A DNA stretch of 64,000 nt. Source: Candidatus Uabimicrobium amorphum. Its GTDB lineage: Bacteria > Planctomycetota > Uabimicrobiia > Uabimicrobiales > Uabimicrobiaceae. Shown piece by piece: positions 44,227 through 53,201 of the stretch. How positions within the stretch are numbered: position 1 is the first letter of the stretch; each line of letters opens with the position of its first letter. The stretch spans positions 4,990,001 through 5,054,000 of the forward strand of contig NZ_AP019860.1 in assembly GCF_009002475.1 (NCBI RefSeq), in the 5' to 3' direction. Made by a program: the position numbers and the translations under genes. The notes beneath the pieces were generated by a model that saw nothing but the letters and a program-made list of their open reading frames with translations, was not told the DNA's origin and searched no databases.

Positions 44227-47200
44227 TTAATCTATGTTTTTACAAGGTCTAAAACCAAAACCAGCTGCTCGTTGGGTCGAAGGGTATTTACCACTTCGCA
44301 TCGATGAGCGACAGCTGTCACTATTTGCACTCCACCACCCACCGCGGTAAACATGGTTCCCCCCCTTTGCGGACTCAAGTGGATTCACTTGTGGGCTACG
44401 TTGGTAATAGTTACCATCGTAGTAGTCCAGACACCATTCTAATAGATTACCTGACATGTCGAATAGACCAAAAGCGTTTGGTAGTCTGTACCCTACTGGC
44501 TGTGCGTGCATACTTCCTTTTGCCTCAGCGTTTTCATAAAACCACAGATAGTTAAAATCGGCACTCTCTCCCCAGTAAAAATTGCTGCTGGAGCCTGCGC
44601 GGCATGCGTATTCCCATTGTGCCTCGGTGGGAAGTTCTAGTCCTGACTTTTGGCAAAATTCGTTGGCGTCGTACCAACTTATGTGACTAGCAGGGTATGA
44701 TTTACCTTCCTTCGCATATGGTTTACCTCGCCACGGTTTTGATTTCATAACTTTTAGCCACGCAGGCTGTGTTACTTCTGTTTGCGCGATCAGAAAACTC
44801 TTGAGTGTTACGGTGTGCACCGGTGTTTCTTCCGGGTATTTTTCGCGATTGTATTCGCTTCCCATTTTGAATGTCCCACCGGGAACAAGAACAAACATCA
44901 TACCTGTTTTGTTGTGTTTATAGCGCGCCACATTGTATTTTATCCCTTTGCACTTATAGGTTTTTTTACCTTTGTAGGTAAAACCACTAAATTTGTCTTT
45001 TCGCGATGTGTTTAGTTTTGACAAGTACTCTTTTGCCTTTTGCAACAACTGTTGGTCCTCATCACTGAAGGGATTGTTGTGCACCTGGTATTTTTCAACA
45101 AATTTCTTCCATTGCTTTTTTTTGGTACTTGAGTTGCGTTTTTTGTGAATTGTAAGTGCATAGTCAAAATCTTTTTGCATTTGTTGTTGCCATTTTTTCC
45201 ATTTTTGGGCTTTTATTTTTTGCTGTTTGTTGCTTTCGCGTTTGTCATCTTGGGGTTTATTTTCTTCCACAACTTTTTTGTTTGGGATGTCAATGTCGGC
45301 GTTAGAGTGGGTCAAAATGGATATTTTACCAGCAGAGACATTCATATAAAAAATTCCGGAGATCACGTAATGTACAAGTGTTATTTTAAGTTGATCTTTC
45401 TTGGGGATTGTAGCGCGAACAACTTCTTTTCGGTTGTAAGGGCCACGGTCTTTTTCGTATAAATGACCATATTCGTGGACATGTTGGTCTCCTACTTTTA
45501 AAGACCAGAATTGGTGTATGGGAGTTCCATTTCTGTTTGTAAATTGAAACTCCACTTCGAAAACTATGTCGATTTTATCAACGTCCCACTTTTCTAAATT
45601 TGCGGAATAACTGTATATTTCTTGTGGCTTTCTGTCTTTTACGATTACTTGTTTTGCAAAGCTTTTCTCGTGAAGTAGAATTTGGCGATTTTTTCCGTTG
45701 TCAGGTTTAGGTTTGTTGATTGGTTTATTGACATCTGGTTTATTGATGACTGTTTTGTTACTAGTATCAGATTGGCTGCTTTCCGTCTCAGATTTTCCTG
45801 TTTTAGTCTTAGTACTAGGCGTATTTTCTGGTTTAGATTCAGGCTTCTCAGTTTTTTGAGGTTTTTCCACAACTGTTTTAGTCTTAGTACTAGGCGTATT
45901 TTCTAGTTTAGAGTCAGTATTGTCAGTTTTTTTAGGTTTGTTCGGTTCTTCAACAGTTTTTTGAGTCTTAGTACTATGTGTATTTTCTAGTTTCGAGTCA
46001 GGTTTGTCAGTAGGTTTATTTGGTACAGTTTTTTTTGTGTTATCGATTTTGTCATCTGTTGTTACGTCTATCGACTCGTGAGAATTGGTTGCGATGTAGG
46101 TTAAAAAAAAGATAAACGCACCTACCGAAAGAACACAGAATATCATCATGGCGGCGTATGAGTTATTTGGTTGTGGTTTTGTTGGTTTACGACGTGGAGC
46201 TGGTGAAATGTTTCTTGTTCGCGTTCTAGAATGGCGCAATGGTTGTCGAATTTTGGTTTTCGTATTTCCAACAGTTTCCTTTTTGGAAACTATATTCACG
46301 GTGGAAGGTGTGGCGCTGTTTTTTTGTAGTATTTGCACACACTCCTCTGCTGTTGGTCGTTGGTGGGGATCTTTTGTGAGGCAGCGATCAATTAGATGGT
46401 GGATGGATGAATCTACCTGTAGTTTTGCCACTGTAGAGACGGGAGTTGGTGAATCACAGGTAATTTTTTTCATGAGCTGTACCATGCCCTCACCTTCAAA
46501 TGGGGCACGGCCACTCAGCATTTGGTATAAGATCACTCCAAATGACCATATATCCGTGGATGGGTATGCTTTACCATCTAATACTTCAGGAGCAGCGTAT
46601 TTGGGAGTATACCCTCCTTCCAAAGAACGCAATGATTGTGCCTGGTATGCCATTTTTGAAGTACCGAAATCAGATACTTTCGCATGGTTGTTGTGGAGGA
46701 GAACATTTTGTGGTTTAAGATCGCGATGTACGAGATTATCTGGTTGTAGATTATGGGCTGCGGACAAAGCACGAGCTATTTCAGTAGCCCACGAAATGGC
46801 GCTGGGTGCATCATAAGGCAAGGATAAACGTTCTGCCAAAGTGCCACCATTGCAGAATTCCAAAACCACGTAAGGAACTGTTACATTGTGGTCGAGAACC
46901 TTAACCACATTAGGTGACATTGCGAGTCGAGCCGTTAGTAGTGCCTCTTGTGAAAAAGCTTGTCCAATAGCCATCCGTGCCCACACTTCGTCGTTGTGCT
47001 TACCTGATTCTTTTGCATACTGTTTTAAAACACTTTGGGTTGGTTTTTTGATGGCCACCAATCGACCCTGTTTGTCGCCTCTTTTTCTAGCTTCAAATGC
47101 CAAATAAACGTTACCAAATGCCCCACTGCCTAATTCTTTCAAAATACCATAACGATGGATCACATAAAAAACAGTTTGGATTGGATACCAGTCTTTGCTG

Positions 47201-47322
47201 GTTTCACTGCGACATAACTGTGAACTATCTATTTCGTTAAAAATGATTTTGGCAAATACTTCTCTTGTATTGAGAACACTACCATCTTGAATTTGCCATT
47301 TACCTACTTTTGTTAAATCCAT
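44227..47322 (-). CDS. Ser/Thr protein kinase fused to FGE-sulfatase-like domain
   Basis: A ~1031-residue kinase. Residues 1-55 form a GYF_2-like module (KWQIQDGSVLNTREVF ... DWYPIQTVF). The kinase domain (~57-330) has ELGSGAFGNVYLA, HRDLKPQNVLL and SDFGTSK, so it should be active. A basic linker leads to a membrane span (MMIFCVLSVGAFIFFLTYIA, ~396-415). The outer part has a low-complexity linker with three copies of ENTPSTKTKT-like sequence and a C-terminal FGE/SUMF1-like domain (GTFKMGSEYNREKYPEE, LPTEAQWEYACRAG, GNLLEWCLDYY, YRGGWWSANSDSCRSS). Only the second of the two FGE active-site Cys is matched, so copper oxidase activity is doubtful; a binding role is likelier. The start at 47322 has AAGGAT 5 bases upstream; GTG 47340 is the alternative. 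Confidence 0.92.
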   Translation of the reverse strand: MDLTKVGKWQIQDGSVLNTREVFAKIIFNEIDSSQLCRSETSKDWYPIQTVFYVIHRYGILKELGSGAFGNVYLAFEARKRGDKQGRLVAIKKPTQSVLKQYAKESGKHNDEVWARMAIGQAFSQEALLTARLAMSPNVVKVLDHNVTVPYVVLEFCNGGTLAERLSLPYDAPSAISWATEIARALSAAHNLQPDNLVHRDLKPQNVLLHNNHAKVSDFGTSKMAYQAQSLRSLEGGYTPKYAAPEVLDGKAYPSTDIWSFGVILYQMLSGRAPFEGEGMVQLMKKITCDSPTPVSTVAKLQVDSSIHHLIDRCLTKDPHQRPTAEECVQILQKNSATPSTVNIVSKKETVGNTKTKIRQPLRHSRTRTRNISPAPRRKPTKPQPNNSYAAMMIFCVLSVGAFIFFLTYIATNSHESIDVTTDDKIDNTKKTVPNKPTDKPDSKLENTHSTKTQKTVEEPNKPKKTDNTDSKLENTPSTKTKTVVEKPQKTEKPESKPENTPSTKTKTGKSETESSQSDTSNKTVINKPDVNKPINKPKPDNGKNRQILLHEKSFAKQVIVKDRKPQEIYSYSANLEKWDVDKIDIVFEVEFQFTNRNGTPIHQFWSLKVGDQHVHEYGHLYEKDRGPYNRKEVVRATIPKKDQLKITLVHYVISGIFYMNVSAGKISILTHSNADIDIPNKKVVEENKPQDDKRESNKQQKIKAQKWKKWQQQMQKDFDYALTIHKKRNSSTKKKQWKKFVEKYQVHNNPFSDEDQQLLQKAKEYLSKLNTSRKDKFSGFTYKGKKTYKCKGIKYNVARYKHNKTGMMFVLVPGGTFKMGSEYNREKYPEETPVHTVTLKSFLIAQTEVTQPAWLKVMKSKPWRGKPYAKEGKSYPASHISWYDANEFCQKSGLELPTEAQWEYACRAGSSSNFYWGESADFNYLWFYENAEAKGSMHAQPVGYRLPNAFGLFDMSGNLLEWCLDYYDGNYYQRSPQVNPLESAKGGNHVYRGGWWSANSDSCRSSMRSGKYPSTQRAAGFGFRPCKNID

Positions 47323-47719
47323 ATCAATCCTTACAGTCACTATATTTTCGTTCTGATTTATGTGATCAACTTCGACTCTTTTGCATTTGCTTTTTTAGCA
47401 CAGCAATATTCTTTATGGACTTTTTTGCAATAGTTAAAGAATTTTTGTTTTTTTAAACGAGTTATAGAATAACGAATTTTGGCGGTGGTAGATAGCTTTT
47501 TTTAGCACGCGTTCGCAAATATTATTATCCAAAGGAGCACCAGGCCTTGTGTGGAAACTATTTAGCTCTGCCTAGTGTTTTTATTAAAGCTCTAACTAGT
47601 TAGTGCACTGGCTACTAATGGCTGTTACCTTGTTGTACGGACAAAATGTCGCTAATTTTCCATTCATAGACAACAAGCTCTATGGTAAAATATTGAGTTG
47701 TTATGGAGTACTTATATGA
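47323..47719. other. Intergenic region between the kinase-FGE and SBD genes
   Basis: About 400 AT-rich bases between two divergent genes. I see no open frame with a ribosome site, no clear repeat and no RNA gene. It should hold both promoters. GGAG at 47705-47708 is the only ribosome-site-like element for the + strand gene. Confidence 0.5.
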
Positions 47720-48736
47720 TTGGTAAATCCTATGAAAAAAGACCTGATGACAAAAGAGTATGTTTTTCAAAAAATTAAAAATCTCAATATTGCCAAAAGA
47801 AATGGAGTGAGGGCACCTCATAAACCACTTTTGATTCTTCTCGCAATATCAAAATTACCTCAACGAAAATTTTTACTTTCAGATATTTCTAAGAAACTTG
47901 TAGAACTACTCAAAGAGTTCGGCCCTAAACGTCAATCATACTATCCAGAGTTACCATTTTGGCATTTAGCAAATGATGGTGTGTGGGAAATCGAAAACAG
48001 AGATAAATATCCCAAAAAATGTCCCTCTAAATCTTATTTTGCAGCGAAAAGCATAATGGCGGGTTTTCCCAAAGAAATTCATCGGCTATTATCTGAAGAT
48101 CAACATTTTTGCCATCAAGTGATTAAAGAAGTTTTAAATTGTTATTTTCCGCAATCAACGCACGATGATATCTTAGATAGTTTAGGACTTTCCACCGAAT
48201 TCAATAAAGATCAGGTAGTAGAAACAAACGACAAACCTGAAAAAAATATAAGGCCAAAAAAAGAGAAAAAAGAACGCTGCACAAACCAAGAGTCCTTGAA
48301 CCAATCAAGTGATGTAAAAGTCTTTGTAGCAATGCCTTTTAATCCTGTTTTTTTGCCTGTATGGAGAGTGATTAAAAAGACTTGCAAAGCGAATGATTTA
48401 GACTGCTGTCGTGTAGATCAACTTCCTCAGATTGATAATATTCACGATACTATTTTTCAAGAGATTGATAATTCAGATATTGTTATTGTCGACTTCTCTC
48501 CTGATTCTGCATCAAAACATCCCAATCCAAATGTTGTTACCGAAGCAACATATGCAAAATTAAAAAAGAAACCGCTACTTATTTTATCTCAACTTGTAGA
48601 TTCTTTACCTTTTGATTGGAGAACGCATCGAGCCGTAATCTATGAAAACAATCGAAGTGGTTTAGAGTATTTAGAAGAGGTATTAGAAGAAAATTTGGCA
48701 GGAGTGAAATCAAGACTAAGTTCAATTAAACACTGA
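47720..48736 (+). CDS. SBD-like DNA sensor fused to nucleoside deoxyribosyltransferase-like domain (candidate defence protein)
   Basis: A ~338-residue two-domain protein. Residues ~10-150 resemble the sulfur-binding domain (SBD) of ScoMcrA-type nucleases, which recognises phosphorothioated DNA: APHKPLLILLAISKL, KLVELLKEFGP and ELPFWHLANDGVWEI are its typical blocks. After a basic linker (~180-195), residues ~200-335 match the nucleoside 2-deoxyribosyltransferase/TIR-like fold: VFVAMPFNPVFLPVW, IDNSDIVIVDFS, HPNPNVVTEATYAK (with the family Glu) and PFDWRTHRAVIY. No HNH nuclease is present; the effector would instead act on nucleotides or nucleosides. TTG 47720 is 11 bases after GGAG; ATG 47732 is the alternative start. 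It stands alone and could be a one-gene abortive defence system. Confidence 0.75.
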   Translation: MVNPMKKDLMTKEYVFQKIKNLNIAKRNGVRAPHKPLLILLAISKLPQRKFLLSDISKKLVELLKEFGPKRQSYYPELPFWHLANDGVWEIENRDKYPKKCPSKSYFAAKSIMAGFPKEIHRLLSEDQHFCHQVIKEVLNCYFPQSTHDDILDSLGLSTEFNKDQVVETNDKPEKNIRPKKEKKERCTNQESLNQSSDVKVFVAMPFNPVFLPVWRVIKKTCKANDLDCCRVDQLPQIDNIHDTIFQEIDNSDIVIVDFSPDSASKHPNPNVVTEATYAKLKKKPLLILSQLVDSLPFDWRTHRAVIYENNRSGLEYLEEVLEENLAGVKSRLSSIKH

Positions 48737-48915
48737 CTTCGTAAACCATCGTATCTTTCCTTTGTGGAAAAATAATTCAAAAAACATTTGTATATACAAT
48801 CTTTTCTGGTATTTTATATTTGTATATACAAGTGTTTTGGCAAGTCGAAGAAAACATAGTGTTGCACGAATGTACGTTTTCTTATACATATCTATACGAA
48901 ATTATGAGGATGACT

Positions 48916-49500
48916 ATGAAAATTTTACACTTAGTTTTTCATCCAAACTTATCTAAGTCTCGTGTCAATAAAACATGGAAACAACAGATAGAAGATAGTG
49001 GTAAAGTGAATAAGTCGCGGGATGTTTACGAAGAATATCCTGATTTTTGCATTGATGTTGAAAAGGAACAAGCGGATTTAGTCGCACATGATCGTATCAT
49101 TGTGCAATATCCATTTTATTGGTATTCCGTTCCTCCGCTATTGAAAAAATGGATGGACGATGTTTTGACTTACAATTTTGCATATGGAACAAAAGGAGAT
49201 AAGCTTATGGACAAAGAGCTTCAGCTAATGATCTCCGTTGGCGGACCCAGCGAATCCTATATGCCTGGAGGTTATAATAGTTTTTCTATTCAGGAATTTT
49301 TAAAGCCGTTGCAACAGACGGCGACACTTTGCCGTATGAAATTCTTACCTGCTCTTTGGATGCATGATTCTGTGGCAGCCAGTTATGAAGATATTGAGAA
49401 TACAGGAAAAAAGTGGCTTGAGATTTTAGATGATCCAGACCGCTCTGATCCATGGGCTGTTCAAAGAAAAGCCGAAGAAAAAGCGGTAAAACTAACATGA
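48916..49500 (+). CDS. NAD(P)H-dependent flavin oxidoreductase (quinone reductase family)
   Basis: A 194-residue flavodoxin-fold enzyme of the NQO/KefG/MdaB group. The opening is HLVFHPNLSKSRVNKTW (FMN/FAD phosphate loop), then RIIVQYPFYWYSVPPLLKKWMDDVL, the group's hallmark, and SVGGPSESYMPGG. It should reduce quinones or similar electrophiles by two electrons with NAD(P)H. The start at 48916 has GAGG 6 bases upstream; in-frame ATGs further upstream lack a ribosome site. Its stop overlaps the start of the MarR gene (ATGA), so it is presumably controlled by that regulator and part of a response to quinones or disinfectant-like compounds. Confidence 0.9.
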   Translation: MKILHLVFHPNLSKSRVNKTWKQQIEDSGKVNKSRDVYEEYPDFCIDVEKEQADLVAHDRIIVQYPFYWYSVPPLLKKWMDDVLTYNFAYGTKGDKLMDKELQLMISVGGPSESYMPGGYNSFSIQEFLKPLQQTATLCRMKFLPALWMHDSVAASYEDIENTGKKWLEILDDPDRSDPWAVQRKAEEKAVKLT

Positions 49501-49940
49501 GTGATAAAAACATCGATGCTAAAATCGACGATTATTTCGATGGTTGCTTGTATTTTTCACTGTCTCGTTTACAAAGGCATATAAACAAATTGGCCAAGGA
49601 TATTTTTTCCGAAATTAATTTAGTCCCCAGTCATGCTTTTTTGTTAATGGCGCTTAATGAGAATGAAATGTGTACAGCGAGTTATTTATCTGAATTACTT
49701 GGACTAGCACCTTCTACGATTACGCGTTTTATTGACAAACTGGAAAAAGAGGGGTTTTGTGTTCGGGAATTAAAGGGGCGTGTTTCTTATACCTCAATTA
49801 CTCCCGAAGGACGTGATCTCATCCCTCGTATTCATAAGTGCTGGAAGCAATTGTTTCATCGTTATAATGAAGTATATGGCGAGAAGAACGCTAAATTGCT
49901 AAATGATATGATTGTCAAACTCAATAAATTGGAAAAGTAA
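49497..49940 (+). CDS. MarR-family transcriptional regulator
   Basis: A 147-residue winged-helix regulator. The helix-turn-helix is TASYLSELLGLAPSTITRFI followed by the family wing DKLEKEGFCVRELKGR and SYTSITPEGRDLI. The start overlaps the stop of the quinone reductase gene by four bases (ATGA), so the two are translationally coupled. By analogy with other MarR/NQO pairs it probably represses its own operon and responds to electrophiles or phenolic ligands. No operator is clearly identified upstream. Confidence 0.92.
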   Translation: MSDKNIDAKIDDYFDGCLYFSLSRLQRHINKLAKDIFSEINLVPSHAFLLMALNENEMCTASYLSELLGLAPSTITRFIDKLEKEGFCVRELKGRVSYTSITPEGRDLIPRIHKCWKQLFHRYNEVYGEKNAKLLNDMIVKLNKLEK

Positions 49941-49987
49941 TACTTGTTGAAGAAATGTGCTGGATGTTTTTACTGGAAAGTTTAGAA

Positions 49988-50530
49988 ATGCCTATAAATT
50001 TTTATTGGGACAAAGAAGGTTGTCATGTGACAAAAGTGGAAAGTCAAGGTTTGTGTACTTCATTTTCTCTATCAGACGGAACAGGTTTCAAAATAGGTAT
50101 TCCTTTAGATGAATTGGAACGACTGGTGAAAATGGACCTTGTGAATAATTTTGTCAATGTCAATTTGAGTGTATTTTTAGATAAATTTGAGATGACCGCG
50201 AACCAGTGGAAGGTTATCTCTTGTGTTTTGCGACAAAGTGAAGAAATTACAAAAGCTTTTGCAGGGTATCCTAAGTTACAAAAGCTTATAGAGCTTCCCT
50301 ATGAAAAATTACATAAACTACCAACACTATTGTATGGAGGCTATATTCGAGGTCTTTATCTAAGTTATCCGCTCAACTTTACAAGAATGCCAAGGTCTAA
50401 ATTTTATTCGAATTTATTTTCAGATAATGAATATCTTGTTACTGTGAGACTTGATGAGAAATACAATATTACTGAGGTTCGTAATGAGACAATTTCTCCA
50501 AGTCATTATCTTGGAGATTATTTTGTATGA
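49988..50530 (+). CDS. Protein of unknown function
   Basis: About 180 residues, not recognised. No signal peptide or membrane span. It begins with beta-like MPINFYWDKEGCHVTKVESQ, has a possible helical middle (ANQWKVISCVLRQSEEITKAF) and ends in a beta-like half (YNITEVRNETISPSHYLGDYFV). GGAAAG lies 7 bases before the chosen ATG; a longer start at 49955 is possible. It follows the MarR gene by ~50 bases on the same strand and is closed by a terminator. Confidence 0.65.
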   Translation: MPINFYWDKEGCHVTKVESQGLCTSFSLSDGTGFKIGIPLDELERLVKMDLVNNFVNVNLSVFLDKFEMTANQWKVISCVLRQSEEITKAFAGYPKLQKLIELPYEKLHKLPTLLYGGYIRGLYLSYPLNFTRMPRSKFYSNLFSDNEYLVTVRLDEKYNITEVRNETISPSHYLGDYFV

Positions 50531-50552
50531 TTTCAAATCTATTGAGTTTCTG

Positions 50553-50579
50553 GGGAGCTTCGTTACAGCTCCCTTTTTT
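50553..50579 (+). terminator. Terminator after 49988-50530
   Basis: GGGAGCT (50553-50559) pairs with AGCTCCC (50567-50573) around TCGTTAC, followed by TTTTTT (50574-50579). It ends the + strand unit just before the converging membrane protein gene. Confidence 0.85.
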
Positions 50580-50598
50580 GAATATTGTATGTCTTTTG

Positions 50599-51714
50599 TT
50601 AACGTTTACTTCTAGACTTCCGCCGTTGTCCAAATTGTAAAGCACCTACAATAAGGGCCAACTTCATCCATCCAAAAAGAATGGTGCCACAAATACCAAA
50701 AACTTGGTATCCATAAGGGTCGCTTTCTCCTACGGCATTTTTGATATAAGGTGTTAGTAGAACGCCCAGAAATAAAGTGAAGGCCAAGCTCACCATTTCG
50801 TCGGCAATCCCTCTATAATCTACGCTACTTGCTTTTTTTGTTGCGCGTTGGCGTAGTAAGCTATCGCGTACTTTGTTCATATTGAGTTGCCGGAGATACA
50901 ATAAAATTTTAACGAGAACACATACCCCAATGATGATGAGGCCGGTCATGACGAGTGGTTTTTTTGTTGTGAACATATCATCGAGTTGGTTTGAGGCAAA
51001 AATACCAAAAATTCCCAACTCATCGGCTAAGTAAGATTGGGCCACTCCACTTCCCCAAAGTTTTTCCGTTAGACCTGGAAACCATTTATCAAAAATCAAT
51101 TTAAATCCGGCTTCGTACATGTAAAAACCGACGCCAATACCAATCATGGTAGAGGAAATTTCATGGGTGACACTATTCCAATTGTAGCGGGCTAAAAAGG
51201 TTTTGATCTTTCCTAGTTGTAGAAAGCTTGTTTGGCTAAAGTCAAGAGCTTTGGAGTAAAGAATAATTTGTAGAAAGACACAAACGGCAATTAGAATAAG
51301 TCCAGGGGTGGGGTCGGGATACTCGGTGCTTTCAAAGATCACCACGTTATTGACAACTGGTGTCGAGCACATTCCGATACCAATACCTAAAAGAACGGTG
51401 AGAATTTCTTGTAAAATCCCATTGATATCAATACCTCGTTTCTTTTTGCGTTGTTTTTTACCGGTTACAGCTCCTTTTAATTTGTTGGCATCCCATAATC
51501 CTAGATAAAGAGCGATTTTGATAAGTAGACATGTAACTAAAAGCGCCCCTCCTATCAAAAGAAATGGGCGTGATTTTTGGAGAAATTCTCCTTGCTCATG
51601 TTGGTATAGTCCCGCACCTATGCCTATGAGTATCGTTGTGATTGCCTGAAACATTTTGTTCCAATCATATCCGACTAAAAACGCTTTAAATTTTCCGTGA
51701 CGGTAGCGTATCAT
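50599..51714 (-). CDS. Internally repeated membrane protein, function unknown
   Basis: A ~371-residue membrane protein made of four related units, each with a loop and two hydrophobic spans: 'KFKAFLVGYDWNKMFQAITTIL', 'GIDINGILQEILTVLLGIGIG', 'KTFLARYNWNSVTHEISSTM', 'SVDYRGIADEMVSLAFTLFLG'. The units alternate in two types (long and short loops), i.e. a duplicated pair. Basic C-terminus (RKSRSKR). No channel or transporter signature recognised. The start at 51714 is set by GGGGGA 5 bases upstream; an in-frame start at 51750 is possible. Confidence 0.8.
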   Translation of the reverse strand: MIRYRHGKFKAFLVGYDWNKMFQAITTILIGIGAGLYQHEQGEFLQKSRPFLLIGGALLVTCLLIKIALYLGLWDANKLKGAVTGKKQRKKKRGIDINGILQEILTVLLGIGIGMCSTPVVNNVVIFESTEYPDPTPGLILIAVCVFLQIILYSKALDFSQTSFLQLGKIKTFLARYNWNSVTHEISSTMIGIGVGFYMYEAGFKLIFDKWFPGLTEKLWGSGVAQSYLADELGIFGIFASNQLDDMFTTKKPLVMTGLIIIGVCVLVKILLYLRQLNMNKVRDSLLRQRATKKASSVDYRGIADEMVSLAFTLFLGVLLTPYIKNAVGESDPYGYQVFGICGTILFGWMKLALIVGALQFGQRRKSRSKR

Positions 51715-51777
51715 TTTTTCCCCCACAACAATAAAAATAGTTGTTATCATATCTAAAGTTACTTGCCACTTTTTTTG

Positions 51778-52188
51778 ATGAAATCCATTTTACAGAAAGA
51801 TACGGTTATCGGAAATTCAAATTTTAATTATTACGTATGTTGGAAATGTATGTTTATCTGTGCGTTGATAAGTATGTCTTTGATTCACTATGTGGAAGTT
51901 CAGATAAATATAGTGATTGGTTTGTTATTGGGAATGATTTTTGGTGCAGTTTTATACAGTTGTTTTGCAAAAATTCAAATAAGTATTCGTGCAAAAATTT
52001 TTTTGAGGTATGTTTTCTTCATTCCTACTTTTGCTGTTTTTGTCGGAGCAATTGCCGGATCAATCGTAGTGTTATTTTTTCCGGATAGCAGCTTGCAATA
52101 TATTGTAGTACGAATAAGCCTGATACCTGGGGCTATTCTTGGTTTCTTGGGAGCAAAATACATGAATAAAACCGTGTTGCCGCTGTAA
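51778..52188 (+). CDS. Small multi-span membrane protein, function unknown
   Basis: About 136 residues with four hydrophobic segments (MFICALISMSLIHYV, INIVIGLLLGMIFGAVLY, VFFIPTFAVFVGAIAGSIVV, RISLIPGAILGFLGAK). Gly-rich spans recall small transport or glycine-zipper membrane proteins but no family is recognised. The start is uncertain: ATG at 51778 is used, TTG at 51763 is also in frame, and no strong ribosome site is seen for either. It diverges from the gene at 50599-51714. Confidence 0.55.
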   Translation: MKSILQKDTVIGNSNFNYYVCWKCMFICALISMSLIHYVEVQINIVIGLLLGMIFGAVLYSCFAKIQISIRAKIFLRYVFFIPTFAVFVGAIAGSIVVLFFPDSSLQYIVVRISLIPGAILGFLGAKYMNKTVLPL

Positions 52189-52215
52189 GTGAAACTGCTC
52201 ACGGTTGATGTGGTG

Positions 52216-52248
52216 TTGGCGCAATTTATAATATAATGTGGCGCAATT
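52216..52248. promoter_or_regulatory. Paired GGCGCAATT repeats overlapping a likely promoter
   Basis: TTGGCGCAATT (52216-52226) and GTGGCGCAATT (52238-52248) lie 22 bases apart as direct repeats and enclose TATAATATAAT. They sit ~40 bases ahead of the ORF6N-HTH gene, so they look like an operator, perhaps for autoregulation. The same pair occurs right after the gene at 53202-53223. Confidence 0.6.
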
Positions 52249-52283
52249 AGACGTAATTCTTTTAGAACACAAAAGGAAATACT

Positions 52284-53198
52284 ATGCAAAGCCTTGCAAT
52301 ATCAGTAGGTGAGCGGTACTATCCCATACTAACTCTACCTGGTAGACCTAAAGCGATTTTGGATAGAACAGCTGCCGAAATTTATCAAACAGAGACAAAA
52401 CAAGTAAATAGAGTTGTCCTTAGACACCGAGAGCGGTTTCCAAGTGACTTTTACTTCGAATTAACCCGAGAAGAAATAAGGCTTTTGAAAGAGGTGCCAA
52501 TTTGGCACCTCTTCTGGGACAGAGGTTTTGCTCCCAAAGCTTTTACAGCAAAAGGGATGAATATGCTATCGACTTTGCTGAAGTCAGAAGTGGCGGTTAA
52601 GCGTTCGGTGGATATCATTCGTGCCTTTACAGAGCTAGAAAATACAGGTGTTCGAGATGACAAGTGGGATATTATTACGGCAAAGATAATCGCTGCTATT
52701 AACAATCGCTTGGATGATGTTCGCATATCTTTTGATCGAAGAATTACCTCTGTCGAAGATAGAATTGCAAATATAGAAAAAGAGTGTTCTGTTCAAATGA
52801 GTGAGGAGCGCGCAAACAGTAGTAGAATAGAAGAAATCCGCGAAGTCAATGTTTCCCTAACGAACTGTATTTCTAAAATGGAAGACGATTTGCTACAAAT
52901 CAAAGATGAGTTTACAAAAGTCATTGTGGATAAAGACAACTTGCGTGTGGATAACTTTACGACTACCTCTCTAATCACAGAGAAAATGGATCTTACAGAT
53001 AGAGAAAAACAAGTGGTTTGTTATGTGGAAAAACATGGGCGTATTACAAATAAAAACTACAGAGAATTGTTTGATATTCCAAGAAGAACGGCTCTTCGAG
53101 ATTTGAATAGCTTGGTTAATAAAGGTGTTTTTGTAAAAGAAGGTAAAGGCAGAAGTGTACATTATGTCATGTCACATTTGCAAAACGAATCGAGATAG
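52284..53198 (+). CDS. ORF6N-domain phage-type regulator with C-terminal helix-turn-helix
   Basis: A 304-residue DNA-binding protein. Residues ~10-110 form an ORF6N domain as in phage antirepressors (LDRTAAEIYQTETKQVNR, RFPSDFYFELTREE). A coiled-coil middle (~150-230) suggests an oligomer. The C-terminal ~75 residues are a winged helix (LTDREKQVVCYVEKHGRITN, then IPRRTALRDLNSLVNKG), of the kind used in DeoR-like repressors. AAAAGGAAAT precedes the ATG. Direct repeats GGCGCAATT stand on both sides of the gene, and a 25-base perfect palindrome lies inside it at 52489-52513. It is probably a transferred or prophage-derived gene. Confidence 0.85.
   Translation: MQSLAISVGERYYPILTLPGRPKAILDRTAAEIYQTETKQVNRVVLRHRERFPSDFYFELTREEIRLLKEVPIWHLFWDRGFAPKAFTAKGMNMLSTLLKSEVAVKRSVDIIRAFTELENTGVRDDKWDIITAKIIAAINNRLDDVRISFDRRITSVEDRIANIEKECSVQMSEERANSSRIEEIREVNVSLTNCISKMEDDLLQIKDEFTKVIVDKDNLRVDNFTTTSLITEKMDLTDREKQVVCYVEKHGRITNKNYRELFDIPRRTALRDLNSLVNKGVFVKEGKGRSVHYVMSHLQNESR
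52489..52513. repeat. 25-base perfect palindrome inside the ORF6N gene
   Basis: AAGAGGTGCCAA (52489-52500) and TTGGCACCTCTT (52502-52513) are perfect reverse complements around a single T. It encodes KEVPIWHLF of the ORF6N domain. A palindrome this long by chance in coding DNA is unusual; it could be an internal operator or an mRNA hairpin. Confidence 0.7.
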
Positions 53199-53201
53199 CA
53201 C

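Noticed and set aside
46148..46816. 222-codon + strand frame inside the kinase-FGE gene
   Set aside because: Shadow of the conserved kinase domain on the opposite strand; translation is Cys/Trp-rich and unlike a real protein.
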